A stretch of DNA of 64,000 nucleotides from Lumbricus terrestris (Eukaryota; Annelida; Clitellata; Crassiclitellata; Lumbricidae). The notes under the pieces are model-generated. The model worked only from the letters and a program-made list of their open reading frames with translations. It ran no database searches and had not been told where the DNA came from. Below, piece by piece: positions 30,504 to 37,696 of the stretch. Each line of letters starts with the position of its first letter. The first letter of the stretch is position 1. The DNA lies in assembly GCA_949752735.1 (NCBI GenBank), contig OX457047.1, positions 6,343,766 to 6,407,765 on the forward strand, written 5' to 3'. The translations under genes and the position numbers were made by a program.

Positions 30504-31202
30504 ATGGAATACGAAGGCATTAAAGTAACACATTCACTCTATCCGGAGCTACCGTCAGCACCGGAAGGAGAAATACATATCGTCACAGGGTCGGCGCAAA
30601 CGTCTCGTCTCCAAAAGATTGGTGAAATTAAGAAGGAAATCGAACAAGAACGCGACAAAAGAGCGGCGTTGAGTAAAAAGTACCATAGAAGTGTAAGCGT
30701 AATCAGCACAGTAGGCAGCGCCCTCGTAGCGGCTGGGACGGGACTCGGAATTTCAGGAATTGCAGTATTATCTACTATAGTCGCAGCACCCATTGTCGTT
30801 GCTATGGAAGGAGTGGGAATAGGTATGGGGTTGCTAGGTTTAATCGGTGTCTATATCAGTAAGAAGCTTGCGTTGAAGGCAGAGAAGCATGAAAAAATCA
30901 AAACGCTAGCCGACGCGAAACTCAACACGATCAGCGACCATATTTCAAAAGCTCTCATGGATGATAACATTTCAAACGAGGAATATTCCCTGATTCTGAG
31001 CGAGATTGAAAAATTCAACGGTATGAAAGAAGAAATTAGGAGTAATATTAAAGTTGCGATAGACGCGATGGACGAGGTGACGAAACAATCACTCATCGAT
31101 CGTGGAAGAGAAGAAGTCAGGCAGCGCTTGCAATCCATGTTTGAGAAAAATAACGAATCTATCAAAAAAACGACTAACGCGAACATACGTGAAAACATGT
31201 AG
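30504..31202 (+). CDS. Hydrophobic-core alpha-helical protein, common in Polintons
   Basis: This 232-residue protein begins with a short proline-rich leader (HSLYPELPSAPEGEIHIVTG). A charged helix KEIEQERDKRAALSKKYHRS follows. The central glycine-rich hydrophobic region (about 64-120: STVGSALVAAGTGLGISGIA, VGIGMGLLGLIGVYIS) could form two membrane hairpins. The C-terminal half is helical and charged: KIKTLADAKLNTISDHISKA, MDDNISNEEYSLIL. I recall similar proteins in invertebrate genomes near Polinton genes, but no established function. A membrane-active virion or non-structural role is possible. Its 3' part was duplicated into the next gene. Confidence 0.55.
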   Translation: MEYEGIKVTHSLYPELPSAPEGEIHIVTGSAQTSRLQKIGEIKKEIEQERDKRAALSKKYHRSVSVISTVGSALVAAGTGLGISGIAVLSTIVAAPIVVAMEGVGIGMGLLGLIGVYISKKLALKAEKHEKIKTLADAKLNTISDHISKALMDDNISNEEYSLILSEIEKFNGMKEEIRSNIKVAIDAMDEVTKQSLIDRGREEVRQRLQSMFEKNNESIKKTTNANIRENM

Positions 31203-31251
31203 ACCTATGTCGTTATGTCTGAAAATATTATATTTTTTTTACTTAATTAAA

Positions 31252-31638
31252 ATGCCGGGTATAATAATCAAAGACTTCGCGAAAGGAGACGATTACAGTG
31301 CAAAATATCAAAAAAACAGGGAGAATATTCAACAAAGCAATTTATCGGAGATAATAGATGATTCGTGGGTGCAAAGAACAATCCTCGACTATATCGATAA
31401 AAAGCATATGATGAAAGCTGAGACGGATGAAAAGATCAAAACGCTAACTATAGAGACAATCAACACGATCAACGAGTATATTTTAAAAGCTCTCCAAGAC
31501 GATAACATTTCAGATGAGGAGGGTCCGGTAGATATTAAAATAGAGGTGGTTATTAAATCCGAAATGGAAGGGGAAGAAAGAGACTATCAATGTTCGAAAT
31601 GGTTTTCAGTTGGTAACGAATCTATCAAAAAAGACTAA
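31252..31638 (+). CDS. Chimeric small ORF made from its two neighbours
   Basis: This is about 128 codons from the ATG at 31252 (after CTTAATTAAA); the frame is open further upstream but that ATG has the element's usual start context. The N-terminal part, AKYQKNRENIQQSNLSEIID, resembles AEYLKTKKNIQQNFLSEKLG of the next gene (31748). The middle, KAETDEKIKTL and ILKALQDDNISDEEG, resembles KAEKHEKIKTL and ISKALMDDNISNEEY of the previous gene (30504). The 3' end repeats the DNA around the previous gene's stop: AACGAATCTATCAAAAAA and ACGTGAAAACATGTAGAC occur at 31153-31205 and again at 31616-31664. So it is a recombined or partly deleted segmental duplication. Whether it makes a useful protein is unknown. 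Confidence 0.6.
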   Translation: MPGIIIKDFAKGDDYSAKYQKNRENIQQSNLSEIIDDSWVQRTILDYIDKKHMMKAETDEKIKTLTIETINTINEYILKALQDDNISDEEGPVDIKIEVVIKSEMEGEERDYQCSKWFSVGNESIKKD

Positions 31639-31747
31639 CATACGTGAAAACATGTAGACGTATGTCGTTACGTCTGGAAATACGTCCAACTTATGTTTTT
31701 CACACGTCTAAAAACACGTCTGAAAACATTATATTCCTAATTTTAAA

Positions 31748-32638
31748 ATGTCGTTTCTAAAAATAACCGACCCAGCGAAAAGAGACCTTGTCGTTGCTGA
31801 ATATCTGAAAACAAAGAAGAATATTCAACAAAACTTTTTATCGGAGAAATTAGGAGATTCGGGGCTTCAACAAGATTTAACCAAGTTCTTCAAACCTATC
31901 GTCGATTCCCAATCCGCAATTTCCAAAGAGCAAAATGTCTTATTGTCCGCGATCAACCAAAATTCGGTAGCTACTTCAAATGCGCTACAAGCACTTCCAT
32001 CGTTACAGGGTCTTCAGCGTCCGGCGATAGAAGCGTATAACCCCAATCCGACTGAGGATATCAGAACCCTGTATTTAGGAGATATGGCTACTAAGTACCT
32101 TCGTCAATACGCCTCCGATAAAAAAATCGCCGACACGACGTTTGGAATAAAAGAAAAAAATAACCAATTCTATATCGGTGACACCCCGATTTCGATTCAA
32201 GGAGATGACGTGACGGTTGTAAATAAGACTTACACAGGAACACCCGGGCTTTGGGAGTTGTTGACGATGAAACAGCCGGACGTCGCGATATACGATGATA
32301 ATGACAAGGACGATTACGCTGAAATTCTCACCACAACGAATGCTATAAGACAGGAAAAAAATCCAAACAAACCTAAATCATCTACGAGCACCAAATATAA
32401 ACAAATTGTCAAACCGATATGGGAAAAGATAACCCTAGGTGCGGTAGGTAAAGGTGTCGACGTAATCGTCATCTCTGAAGACCCGAATGTATTAGTGAAA
32501 CGGCTAGATTTATTAGTTAACGGCTTCAACGCGGGTAACACCGGAGTAAGAAACGAGCTCGTATCGATATGCGACGCGCTACTACGACAAGGAGTGATGA
32601 GTAAGGATATTTACAAAAATATAATGTCAATATTATAA
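31748..32638 (+). CDS. Conserved Polinton protein of unknown function
   Basis: This intact 296-residue frame starts after AATTTTAAA. The N-terminal third is helical and polar (AEYLKTKKNIQQNFLSEKLG, SQSAISKEQNVLLSAINQNS), probably coiled coil. The middle contains FGIKEKNNQFYIGDTPISIQ, then TYTGTPGLWELLTMKQPD and ILTTTNAIRQ. I recall the GTPGLWELLT block as recurring in invertebrate Polinton-linked proteins. The C-terminus, GVDVIVISEDPNVLVKRLDL and GNTGVRNELVSICDALLRQG, looks helical. Lying among virion genes, it may be a minor virion component, but this is inference from position. Confidence 0.55.
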   Translation: MSFLKITDPAKRDLVVAEYLKTKKNIQQNFLSEKLGDSGLQQDLTKFFKPIVDSQSAISKEQNVLLSAINQNSVATSNALQALPSLQGLQRPAIEAYNPNPTEDIRTLYLGDMATKYLRQYASDKKIADTTFGIKEKNNQFYIGDTPISIQGDDVTVVNKTYTGTPGLWELLTMKQPDVAIYDDNDKDDYAEILTTTNAIRQEKNPNKPKSSTSTKYKQIVKPIWEKITLGAVGKGVDVIVISEDPNVLVKRLDLLVNGFNAGNTGVRNELVSICDALLRQGVMSKDIYKNIMSIL

Positions 32639-32640
32639 AA

Positions 32641-33066
32641 ATGCTGATTATTAATAGAAGGAGGTACAGGAAGCAATACGTTATCGGCGGATCAGGAATA
32701 TTCGATAATATTTCAGGATTTTTCAAAAGACTTGTTACATCGAACGCTGCCAAACAGTTAGCGGCGAGAGCTCTTAGTGCGAGTAAAGACGTGGCGACAG
32801 AAATTGGGAAAAAGGCTATCGATGTTGGAAAATCAACCGCAATCGACGCTGGTAAACGAGCAGTGGAAAAAGTGGCGGCGAAACTGTTGGCTGCTCCAAA
32901 GAATCAGGTTAATCAAGAAAGTAGAGATATTCTTGCTCGATATAGTAGCGTCGGGGCGAATCCGGAGAATATCAATAATCTGATGATGGGTAATGGTTTG
33001 AAGAATGCCGTGTTGATCCAAGATTTAGTGCGTACACGAAACGGTGCGGGAATGAAGGTTGCGTAA
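32641..33066 (+). CDS. pVI-like amphipathic minor virion protein
   Basis: This 141-residue protein starts 2 bp after the preceding stop, within ATTATAAAAATG. A basic start (MLIINRRRYRKQYV) is followed by IGGSG, which fits an adenain site (I-x-G-x before G), and an amphipathic segment IFDNISGFFKRLVTS. Alanine/lysine-rich helices follow (AAKQLAARALSASKDVATEI, GKRAVEKVAAKLL). Adenovirus pVI has the same plan: a short leader removed by the protease, then a membrane-lytic amphipathic helix. I infer equivalence from this plan and from its place just before MCP. The C-terminal part QESRDILARYSSVG, NINNLMMGNGL is not assigned. A core-protein role (pVII-like, given the basic residues) is an alternative. 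Confidence 0.5.
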   Translation: MLIINRRRYRKQYVIGGSGIFDNISGFFKRLVTSNAAKQLAARALSASKDVATEIGKKAIDVGKSTAIDAGKRAVEKVAAKLLAAPKNQVNQESRDILARYSSVGANPENINNLMMGNGLKNAVLIQDLVRTRNGAGMKVA

Positions 33067-33088
33067 AAAAAAATTATTCTACAATAAA

Positions 33089-34385
33089 ATGAAATCAGAT
33101 ATTCTAAGATTTACCGAACAACCTCTGATTGACGAGGGTATCGAGCGCTACGAATGTTACCAGTATGAACCGATATCAGGATCTAATCTAAACACCGCTG
33201 GAGAGATTAGAATCGACATTTATTCTCAAGATGTTTACAACCATCCGGCGGAATCTTACCTATTATTCGAGGGGAGATTGACGAAGGCGGACAACCCCAC
33301 CACCTTTTACGCTAATGCCGATGCCGTAGCCCTTACGAATAATGGACTCATGCATCTTTTCAGCAATATTAAATACACATTAGGAGGAACTCAAGAAATT
33401 GAATCGTTATTTCACCCAGGTCAAGCGACTACGATGCTTGGTTTACTCAAATACCCAAATGATTTTCAACTAGCTCAAGGTTTGAATCAGCTGTGGTATA
33501 AGGACAGTGCTGATACAGCTGTTATCGATAATAATATAGGTTTCAAGGTTAGACAGTCGTATCTAATTCAAAAACCGGGAGCAAAAGGCACGTTTAGTTT
33601 TATCGTTCCATTAAGCCATATTTTCGGGTTTTGTGATGATTACGACAAGGTTATTTTTGGAATGAAACACACGCTAACTCTTGTTCGTAAAGCCGACGAT
33701 GACGCAATTTTTCGACTCGCCGCTGCGGGTGCTGGGAAAGTTAGGCTAGACAAAATCTCGTGGTTCATGCCGCACGTTAAGCCATCTCTCATGGAGGATT
33801 TGCAACTGGTCAAAACGATCCAATCGAAAGCACCTCTACCTGTTGCCTACAGAAGTCGTAAATGCGATACTATAGGCGTCCCTATGACGACTACTTTTAA
33901 CTGGTCACTTGGCGCCAGGTCAGGGGATGAGAAACCAAGGTACATCATCATTGGATTTCAAACCAATCGTGACGGTGATCAAGAAAAAAACCCCATCGAT
34001 TTTCGATCATTGCAATATAACGAACATGTACGTCACGTTGAACCAGGAACGATACCCAGCCGTCGACTACAACCTATCATTCCCGAATCAGCAATTCTCA
34101 CGAGCGTACAGAGAAGCAGCCTTGTTTAGCGAAAAATTCTACGGAACGGACGAACTGGTATCGCAAAGCAATATCACACCGGTAGACTTCAAAGACCTGT
34201 TCCCGATTATGGTGTTTGATGTAAGCAAGCAAGCTGAGCGTCTTAAGTCCTCGGTAGTCGATATCCAGATCAAAGGTACTTTTAGTGCTGCTCCACCGGT
34301 TAATACGAATGCGTACGCGGTGCAGATTTACGACAAGTTACTCAATTTTCAATCGGATGGTACTAAATTGAGCGCGGTGTATTAA
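33089..34385 (+). pseudogene. Major capsid protein (double jelly-roll), frameshifted near 33990
   Basis: This is the Polinton hexon-like MCP. The start chosen is ATG 33089 after CTACAATAAA; a longer frame from 33059 lacks that context. Family blocks include YECYQYEPISGSNLNTAGEI, GLMHLFSNIKYTLGG, VRQSYLIQKPGAKGTFSFIV, HIFGFCDDYDKVIFGMKHTL and the C-terminal YREAALFSEKFYG, DVSKQAERLKSSVVDIQIKG. The first jelly-roll and most of the second are in one frame; from about 33984-33994 (an A7 run followed by C4) the family sequence moves to the next frame and ends at 34385. As read, the protein loses its last ~130 residues. A homopolymer slip, biological or technical, is the simplest cause. Confidence 0.9.
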
Positions 34386-34408
34386 AAAAATATCTTGTAC
34401 TATAAAAA

Positions 34409-34795
34409 ATGAAACTGACAGAATTGAAAACGCTGGTGAAAGAGCACGGTATCAAAAGATGGACTCATCTCAACAAGCCAGAACTTATCGATCTATTGCT
34501 CGAGAAGGGTGTACTTTCGCGTGATATCGCTGAAAAAGAGAAACAACGGCGAGAACCGAAGGTGCCAAGCACGGATCCAAAATATGATAGATTGAAAAAT
34601 ATCAGAAACCAACCGAGACGAGTAGATATATTAGACCGAGAAACGGGCAAAGTAAGCTCGTATTCATCGCTTTACAAGGCGGGTAAAGCACACGGGGAAA
34701 GCGCACGAACAATCTTATTTTTCAATGGCCGAGTATGGAGAAACAGATACGAAATTAAAGTTCATGAGAAAGAGGGTGATTTGGTAAATGTGTAA
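34409..34795 (+). CDS. SAP-domain + NUMOD1-like DNA-binding protein
   Basis: This is an intact 128-residue frame after TACTATAAAAA. Residues 1-34 (MKLTELKTLVKEHGIKRW, NKPELIDLLLEKG) have the helix-turn-helix-like pattern of a SAP domain, which binds AT-rich DNA. The C-terminal part, VDILDRETGKVSSYSSLYKA, GKAHGESARTILFFNGRVWR, resembles NUMOD1, a small DNA-binding module common in HNH and GIY-YIG endonucleases. No nuclease residues are present here, although HNH genes lie 2 kb away on the other strand. A role in target or genome binding is inferred. It converges on the fibre gene with 27 bp between the stops. Confidence 0.55.
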   Translation: MKLTELKTLVKEHGIKRWTHLNKPELIDLLLEKGVLSRDIAEKEKQRREPKVPSTDPKYDRLKNIRNQPRRVDILDRETGKVSSYSSLYKAGKAHGESARTILFFNGRVWRNRYEIKVHEKEGDLVNV

Positions 34796-34822
34796 ATTCA
34801 AAACTAAATGTGGTTTCGAATT

Positions 34823-35557
34823 TTAAGGTCGTATGAAGGCTGCTGAAAACTCATGGGCTTTAATGTTTGAGTCAACGTCTGATAAAACAGCTATCTCGAG
34901 GTAGTCGGTATTATCTAATCGAACTAGACAAGTACCCGATACATTATTATTTGCTCCAGCCGTACCTCCACCACCAAAGTCACCTCCACCACCGGGCATC
35001 TTCATGTACGTTGTTCCATTTTTAGTCAAGGAAACATTACCGTAAGTTCTAGCATTATTAGCGTGAAATTCCACAAACACCGTAACTATATAACATCCGG
35101 CTTTCTGAGGAAAGAAACGTTTCGTATCCATGAAACAATTATCCTGATCGAATCTTTTTCTCGGAAAATTTACTTGCGTCGTAACGCTAGCGGGGATAGC
35201 CTGAACAGCGCGGGAGTAGCCACAAAACGCCGGGCCAAAGAATCGGTTGGTCGAAGCAATTTGTTCGTCGACATATTTTTTATTTGTTAAATGATTATCG
35301 TTCGTCGGAATCCCCTCGTGATTCGTTATCAAATCTATGGCTTGTCCGTAACTTAGAGCCTCATCCATTCCTGCATCCGGATTATTCGTTATAGGTAGAC
35401 CTGTGATGCAGTTGCCATTCATATCTAGATTTCCAGTAGCCGCATTCGCTCCATCTACCCTTAGAAAAGTATTGTTGACTTGCGATAATGTGATACCACC
35501 TGATACTACCCGTGGCGCTGATCCACCATCCATTCGTCCAAATATATCAACAGGCAT
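34823..35557 (-). CDS. Fibre-like protein 1: phage-type shaft motif + C1q-like head
   Basis: This 244-residue frame starts after TATATAAA. The N-terminus MPVDIFGRMDGGSAPRV is shared with the next gene and may dock to the capsid. Two shaft-like units follow, resembling tail-fibre repeats: LDMNGNCITGLP and DNHLTNKKYVDEQI. The C-terminal ~130 residues have the C1q/TNF-like pattern: VNFPRKRFDQDNCFMDTKRF, PQKAGCYIVTVFVEFHA, VSLTKNGTTYM, a Gly-rich turn, VRLDNTDYLEIAVL and FSAAFIRP. Such heads form trimers in collagen-like and phage fibre proteins. A trimeric attachment fibre is a strong inference; receptor unknown. It differs from its paralogue mainly in the head and by an extra shaft unit. Confidence 0.7.
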   Translation of the reverse strand: MPVDIFGRMDGGSAPRVVSGGITLSQVNNTFLRVDGANAATGNLDMNGNCITGLPITNNPDAGMDEALSYGQAIDLITNHEGIPTNDNHLTNKKYVDEQIASTNRFFGPAFCGYSRAVQAIPASVTTQVNFPRKRFDQDNCFMDTKRFFPQKAGCYIVTVFVEFHANNARTYGNVSLTKNGTTYMKMPGGGGDFGGGGTAGANNNVSGTCLVRLDNTDYLEIAVLSDVDSNIKAHEFSAAFIRP

Positions 35558-35588
35558 TTTATATAATTAAGATTATTTTTTTCAGTCG

Positions 35589-36221
35589 CTATTGTCCTAA
35601 GAATACTACGGAAAAGTCCTTAGCTTCTATGTATGTTTTGATGGTTGAATAAACGTAAATCTCGAGATAATCGGTTTCGGTTAGAAAAACTAAGTGACTA
35701 CTCGATGCCTTCAAACCCTCTCTGCCTGAAATTTGTATGTACACCCCTTCATTTTTATAAAGGTAGACGAAACTACTAGAAATAGTATCAGAGTCAACAA
35801 ATTCTACGTACATCGAAACGATATAGCAACCAGCTTTACCAGGAGTGAAACGAGTTAGTTCCGCACTAATAGCGCTATCTCTTTTGAATCTTACTATATC
35901 GAAAGAAACTCTTGTGAAAGTATTGGCGCTTATGGCTTGAAAATTTGGAGTGTAAGCGCTAATCGCGGGTCCTATTACATTTTGTTTAGTTATTAAATCT
36001 ATAGCCTGTCCACGACTTAGTGCCTCGTCTTTTCCCGCTTCCAAAGTATTAGTTGTAGGTAGACCTTTTATCACGTGGCCATTCATATCTAGATCTCCAG
36101 TAACAGGGTTTGCTCCATCTACCCTTAGAAAAGTACTGTTTGCCTGAGTTAATGTGACGCCGCCCGATATTACTCGTGGCGCTGAACCGTTATCCATTCG
36201 ACCAAATATATCAACAGGCAT
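35589..36221 (-). CDS. Fibre-like protein 2: paralogue with a different C1q-like head
   Basis: This intact 210-residue frame starts after TACTAATAAA. Its first ~78 residues closely match fibre 1 (MPVDIFGRMDNGSAPRV, TFLRVDGANPVTGDLDMNG, DEALSRGQAIDLIT). The second shaft unit of fibre 1 is missing. The head keeps the C1q-like plan, FTPGKAGCYIVSMYVEFVD, VYLYKNEGVYIQIS, FLTETDYLEIYVYS and FSVVFLGQ, but is strongly diverged. The two genes are 31 bp apart in tandem. Conserved base with divergent head is what is expected when heads evolve to bind different receptors. Confidence 0.7.
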   Translation of the reverse strand: MPVDIFGRMDNGSAPRVISGGVTLTQANSTFLRVDGANPVTGDLDMNGHVIKGLPTTNTLEAGKDEALSRGQAIDLITKQNVIGPAISAYTPNFQAISANTFTRVSFDIVRFKRDSAISAELTRFTPGKAGCYIVSMYVEFVDSDTISSSFVYLYKNEGVYIQISGREGLKASSSHLVFLTETDYLEIYVYSTIKTYIEAKDFSVVFLGQ

Positions 36222-36225
36222 TTTA

Positions 36226-36668
36226 TTAGTATAAATTATTTATAACGTCCTGAAATTTACAACCGTCAGTCATCGTTTTTTTCAAAACATACAAACATAG
36301 ATGACCGCAAAACACTTCATTATCCGGTTGAATGCGTTCGCTGTTGTAGTAGACGGGACTGTGTAAATACTTGACGAGTTCTACGGGTGGTGGGAGACCG
36401 TAGCTGTCAAAATATATTTTCTCCTTGCCGTTCTTTAAAAACGAGCACCAATGGGTTCCTGTTCCATTCGAGTCATCTAGGTTCAATATCCCGCATTCGT
36501 TTCGCCTAGGTTTCTTTGGTAATTCATCTCGAAGAAACACGCCACGGAAGTTTTTGATATTTAGTTTCTTTGCGGTATCGATCAGTTGTATGTTTGATAG
36601 AGGAGTATTAGGTAGTACAACGCCTTCGACATTTATATCTTTGTTTGTCTCAAAGCTAATTTTTATTT
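36226..36668 (-). CDS. Adenain-type cysteine protease, start codon not evident
   Basis: This is the virion maturation protease of Polintons and adenoviruses (Ulp1/C5-like fold). The catalytic His is in GTGTHWCSFLKNG, the acidic residue in IYFDSYGLPPP, and the catalytic Cys in FCGHLCLYVLKK, with Gln at IQPDNEVF as the oxyanion candidate. The frame is open from a stop near 36669 and contains the expected upstream part (SNIQLIDTAKKLNIKNFRGV) before the first ATG at 36540. Starting at that ATG would remove this conserved N-terminal part. No ATG with the TATAAA context exists upstream, so the original start seems mutated or translation begins at a non-ATG codon. Probable substrates are the GG-motif proteins at 29465 and 32641. 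Confidence 0.85.
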
Positions 36669-36959
36669 ATTGCATATTTCACCTAAATATTTTATAAAAA
36701 AATACGTTTTTTCCCTCTCACTTATTTTGTTCACTTTTTGCATATTTTTTTCCAATAGCACCGGGCGTATATTCTTCCAATTCATAGCTTTATGAAGTTC
36801 TTTTTCATCGAACGATGATATTGGTAAAACAAAATCGAGATGCCATACCGAGCCGAAATTGTCCATATTCATACCCTCTTCAAACTGATATTCAATCCAT
36901 TTCGTAAATATTTTAAAGCTGATGCCTATTTTACTTTTGAGACATATTGGGATTTCCAT
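36663..36959 (-). pseudogene. Degenerate truncated HNH paralogue
   Basis: This 98-codon frame starts after CTAATATAAA and corresponds only to the C-terminal HNH part of the adjacent gene (36981-37676). FTKWIEYQFEEGMNMDNFGS matches FTRWIEFQLEEGMNMKNYGS there. The catalytic WHIDHVLP has become WHLDFVLP, losing the second His of the HNH core, and the zinc ribbons are absent. It ends overlapping the region where the protease should start. It appears to be a duplicate in decay, or a DNA-binding remnant without cleavage ability. Confidence 0.7.
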
Positions 36960-36980
36960 TTTATATTAGAATAAAAAAAA

Positions 36981-37676
36981 TTATATTTCATCTAAATGTT
37001 TTAGAAAGTAATCCGCTTTTACTTGCTGCATTAGAAATAGCCAGGGATCTATTTTATTAGATTTTTGCATATTTTTAAGTGGGGACAATGGGCGAATATT
37101 CAACCAATTCATAGCTTTTTGGAGTTCTTCTTCATCAAGCAAATTAAACGATGATAGGGGTAGAACGTGGTCGATATGCCAAACTGATCCGTAATTTTTC
37201 ATATTCATCCCTTCTTCCAGTTGAAATTCAATCCATCTGGTAAATGCTTCAAAGTCGATACCGATGATTTGTTGCGTCGTTTGGGATTTCGCCTTACCAC
37301 TTAGTATATCACTAAGCCTAGAGCGTATATTTTTTAGTAGTTTATACCCTGGGTCATATTGCTTTCGGGCTTTAGAATACACCCTTCGATATTTGTTTTT
37401 GCAATCTTTACATTCCGCACCAAACCCGTCTTTACAACATCTATTTTTCACAAACTCTGAAATGTTCTTCTCCATTTTACATCTACCGCAAACTTTTTTA
37501 TATTTTGTTTCCCGGGCCCCTAGCATTGCGTATTTTTGTCTAAATTCCTTCGCTCGGGTAATTTTGCACATTTTACAGCTGGAGTAATACCCGCTCTTAC
37601 TACATTTATTTTCATAAAATTCGTTGATATTTTTTTCCATTTCGCATTGGGAACACACTTTAGTGACTTCTTCCAT
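36981..37676 (-). CDS. HNH endonuclease with two zinc ribbons
   Basis: This intact 231-residue frame starts after ATAATACAAA. The N-terminal half has two CxxC...CxxC zinc ribbons: VCSQCEMEKNINEFYENK with CKMC, and VCGRCKMEKNISEFVKNR with CKDC, a pattern frequent in phage HNH proteins. The nuclease core is SVWHIDHVLPLSSF (about 166-180) and NIRPLSPLKNMQKSNK, supplying the His and Asn residues of HNH. It likely nicks or cuts DNA. Inside a Polinton it could be a resident homing-type endonuclease or be recruited for replication or exclusion of rivals; the sequence does not decide. A truncated copy lies just downstream. Confidence 0.8.
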   Translation of the reverse strand: MEEVTKVCSQCEMEKNINEFYENKCSKSGYYSSCKMCKITRAKEFRQKYAMLGARETKYKKVCGRCKMEKNISEFVKNRCCKDGFGAECKDCKNKYRRVYSKARKQYDPGYKLLKNIRSRLSDILSGKAKSQTTQQIIGIDFEAFTRWIEFQLEEGMNMKNYGSVWHIDHVLPLSSFNLLDEEELQKAMNWLNIRPLSPLKNMQKSNKIDPWLFLMQQVKADYFLKHLDEI

Positions 37677-37696
37677 TTTGTATTATTTTAAATTCT

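Noticed and set aside
30504..31638. Toxin-antitoxin-like pair (hydrophobic protein plus small partner)
   Set aside because: The small partner is a chimera of adjacent genes formed by local duplication, and nothing indicates a toxin function.
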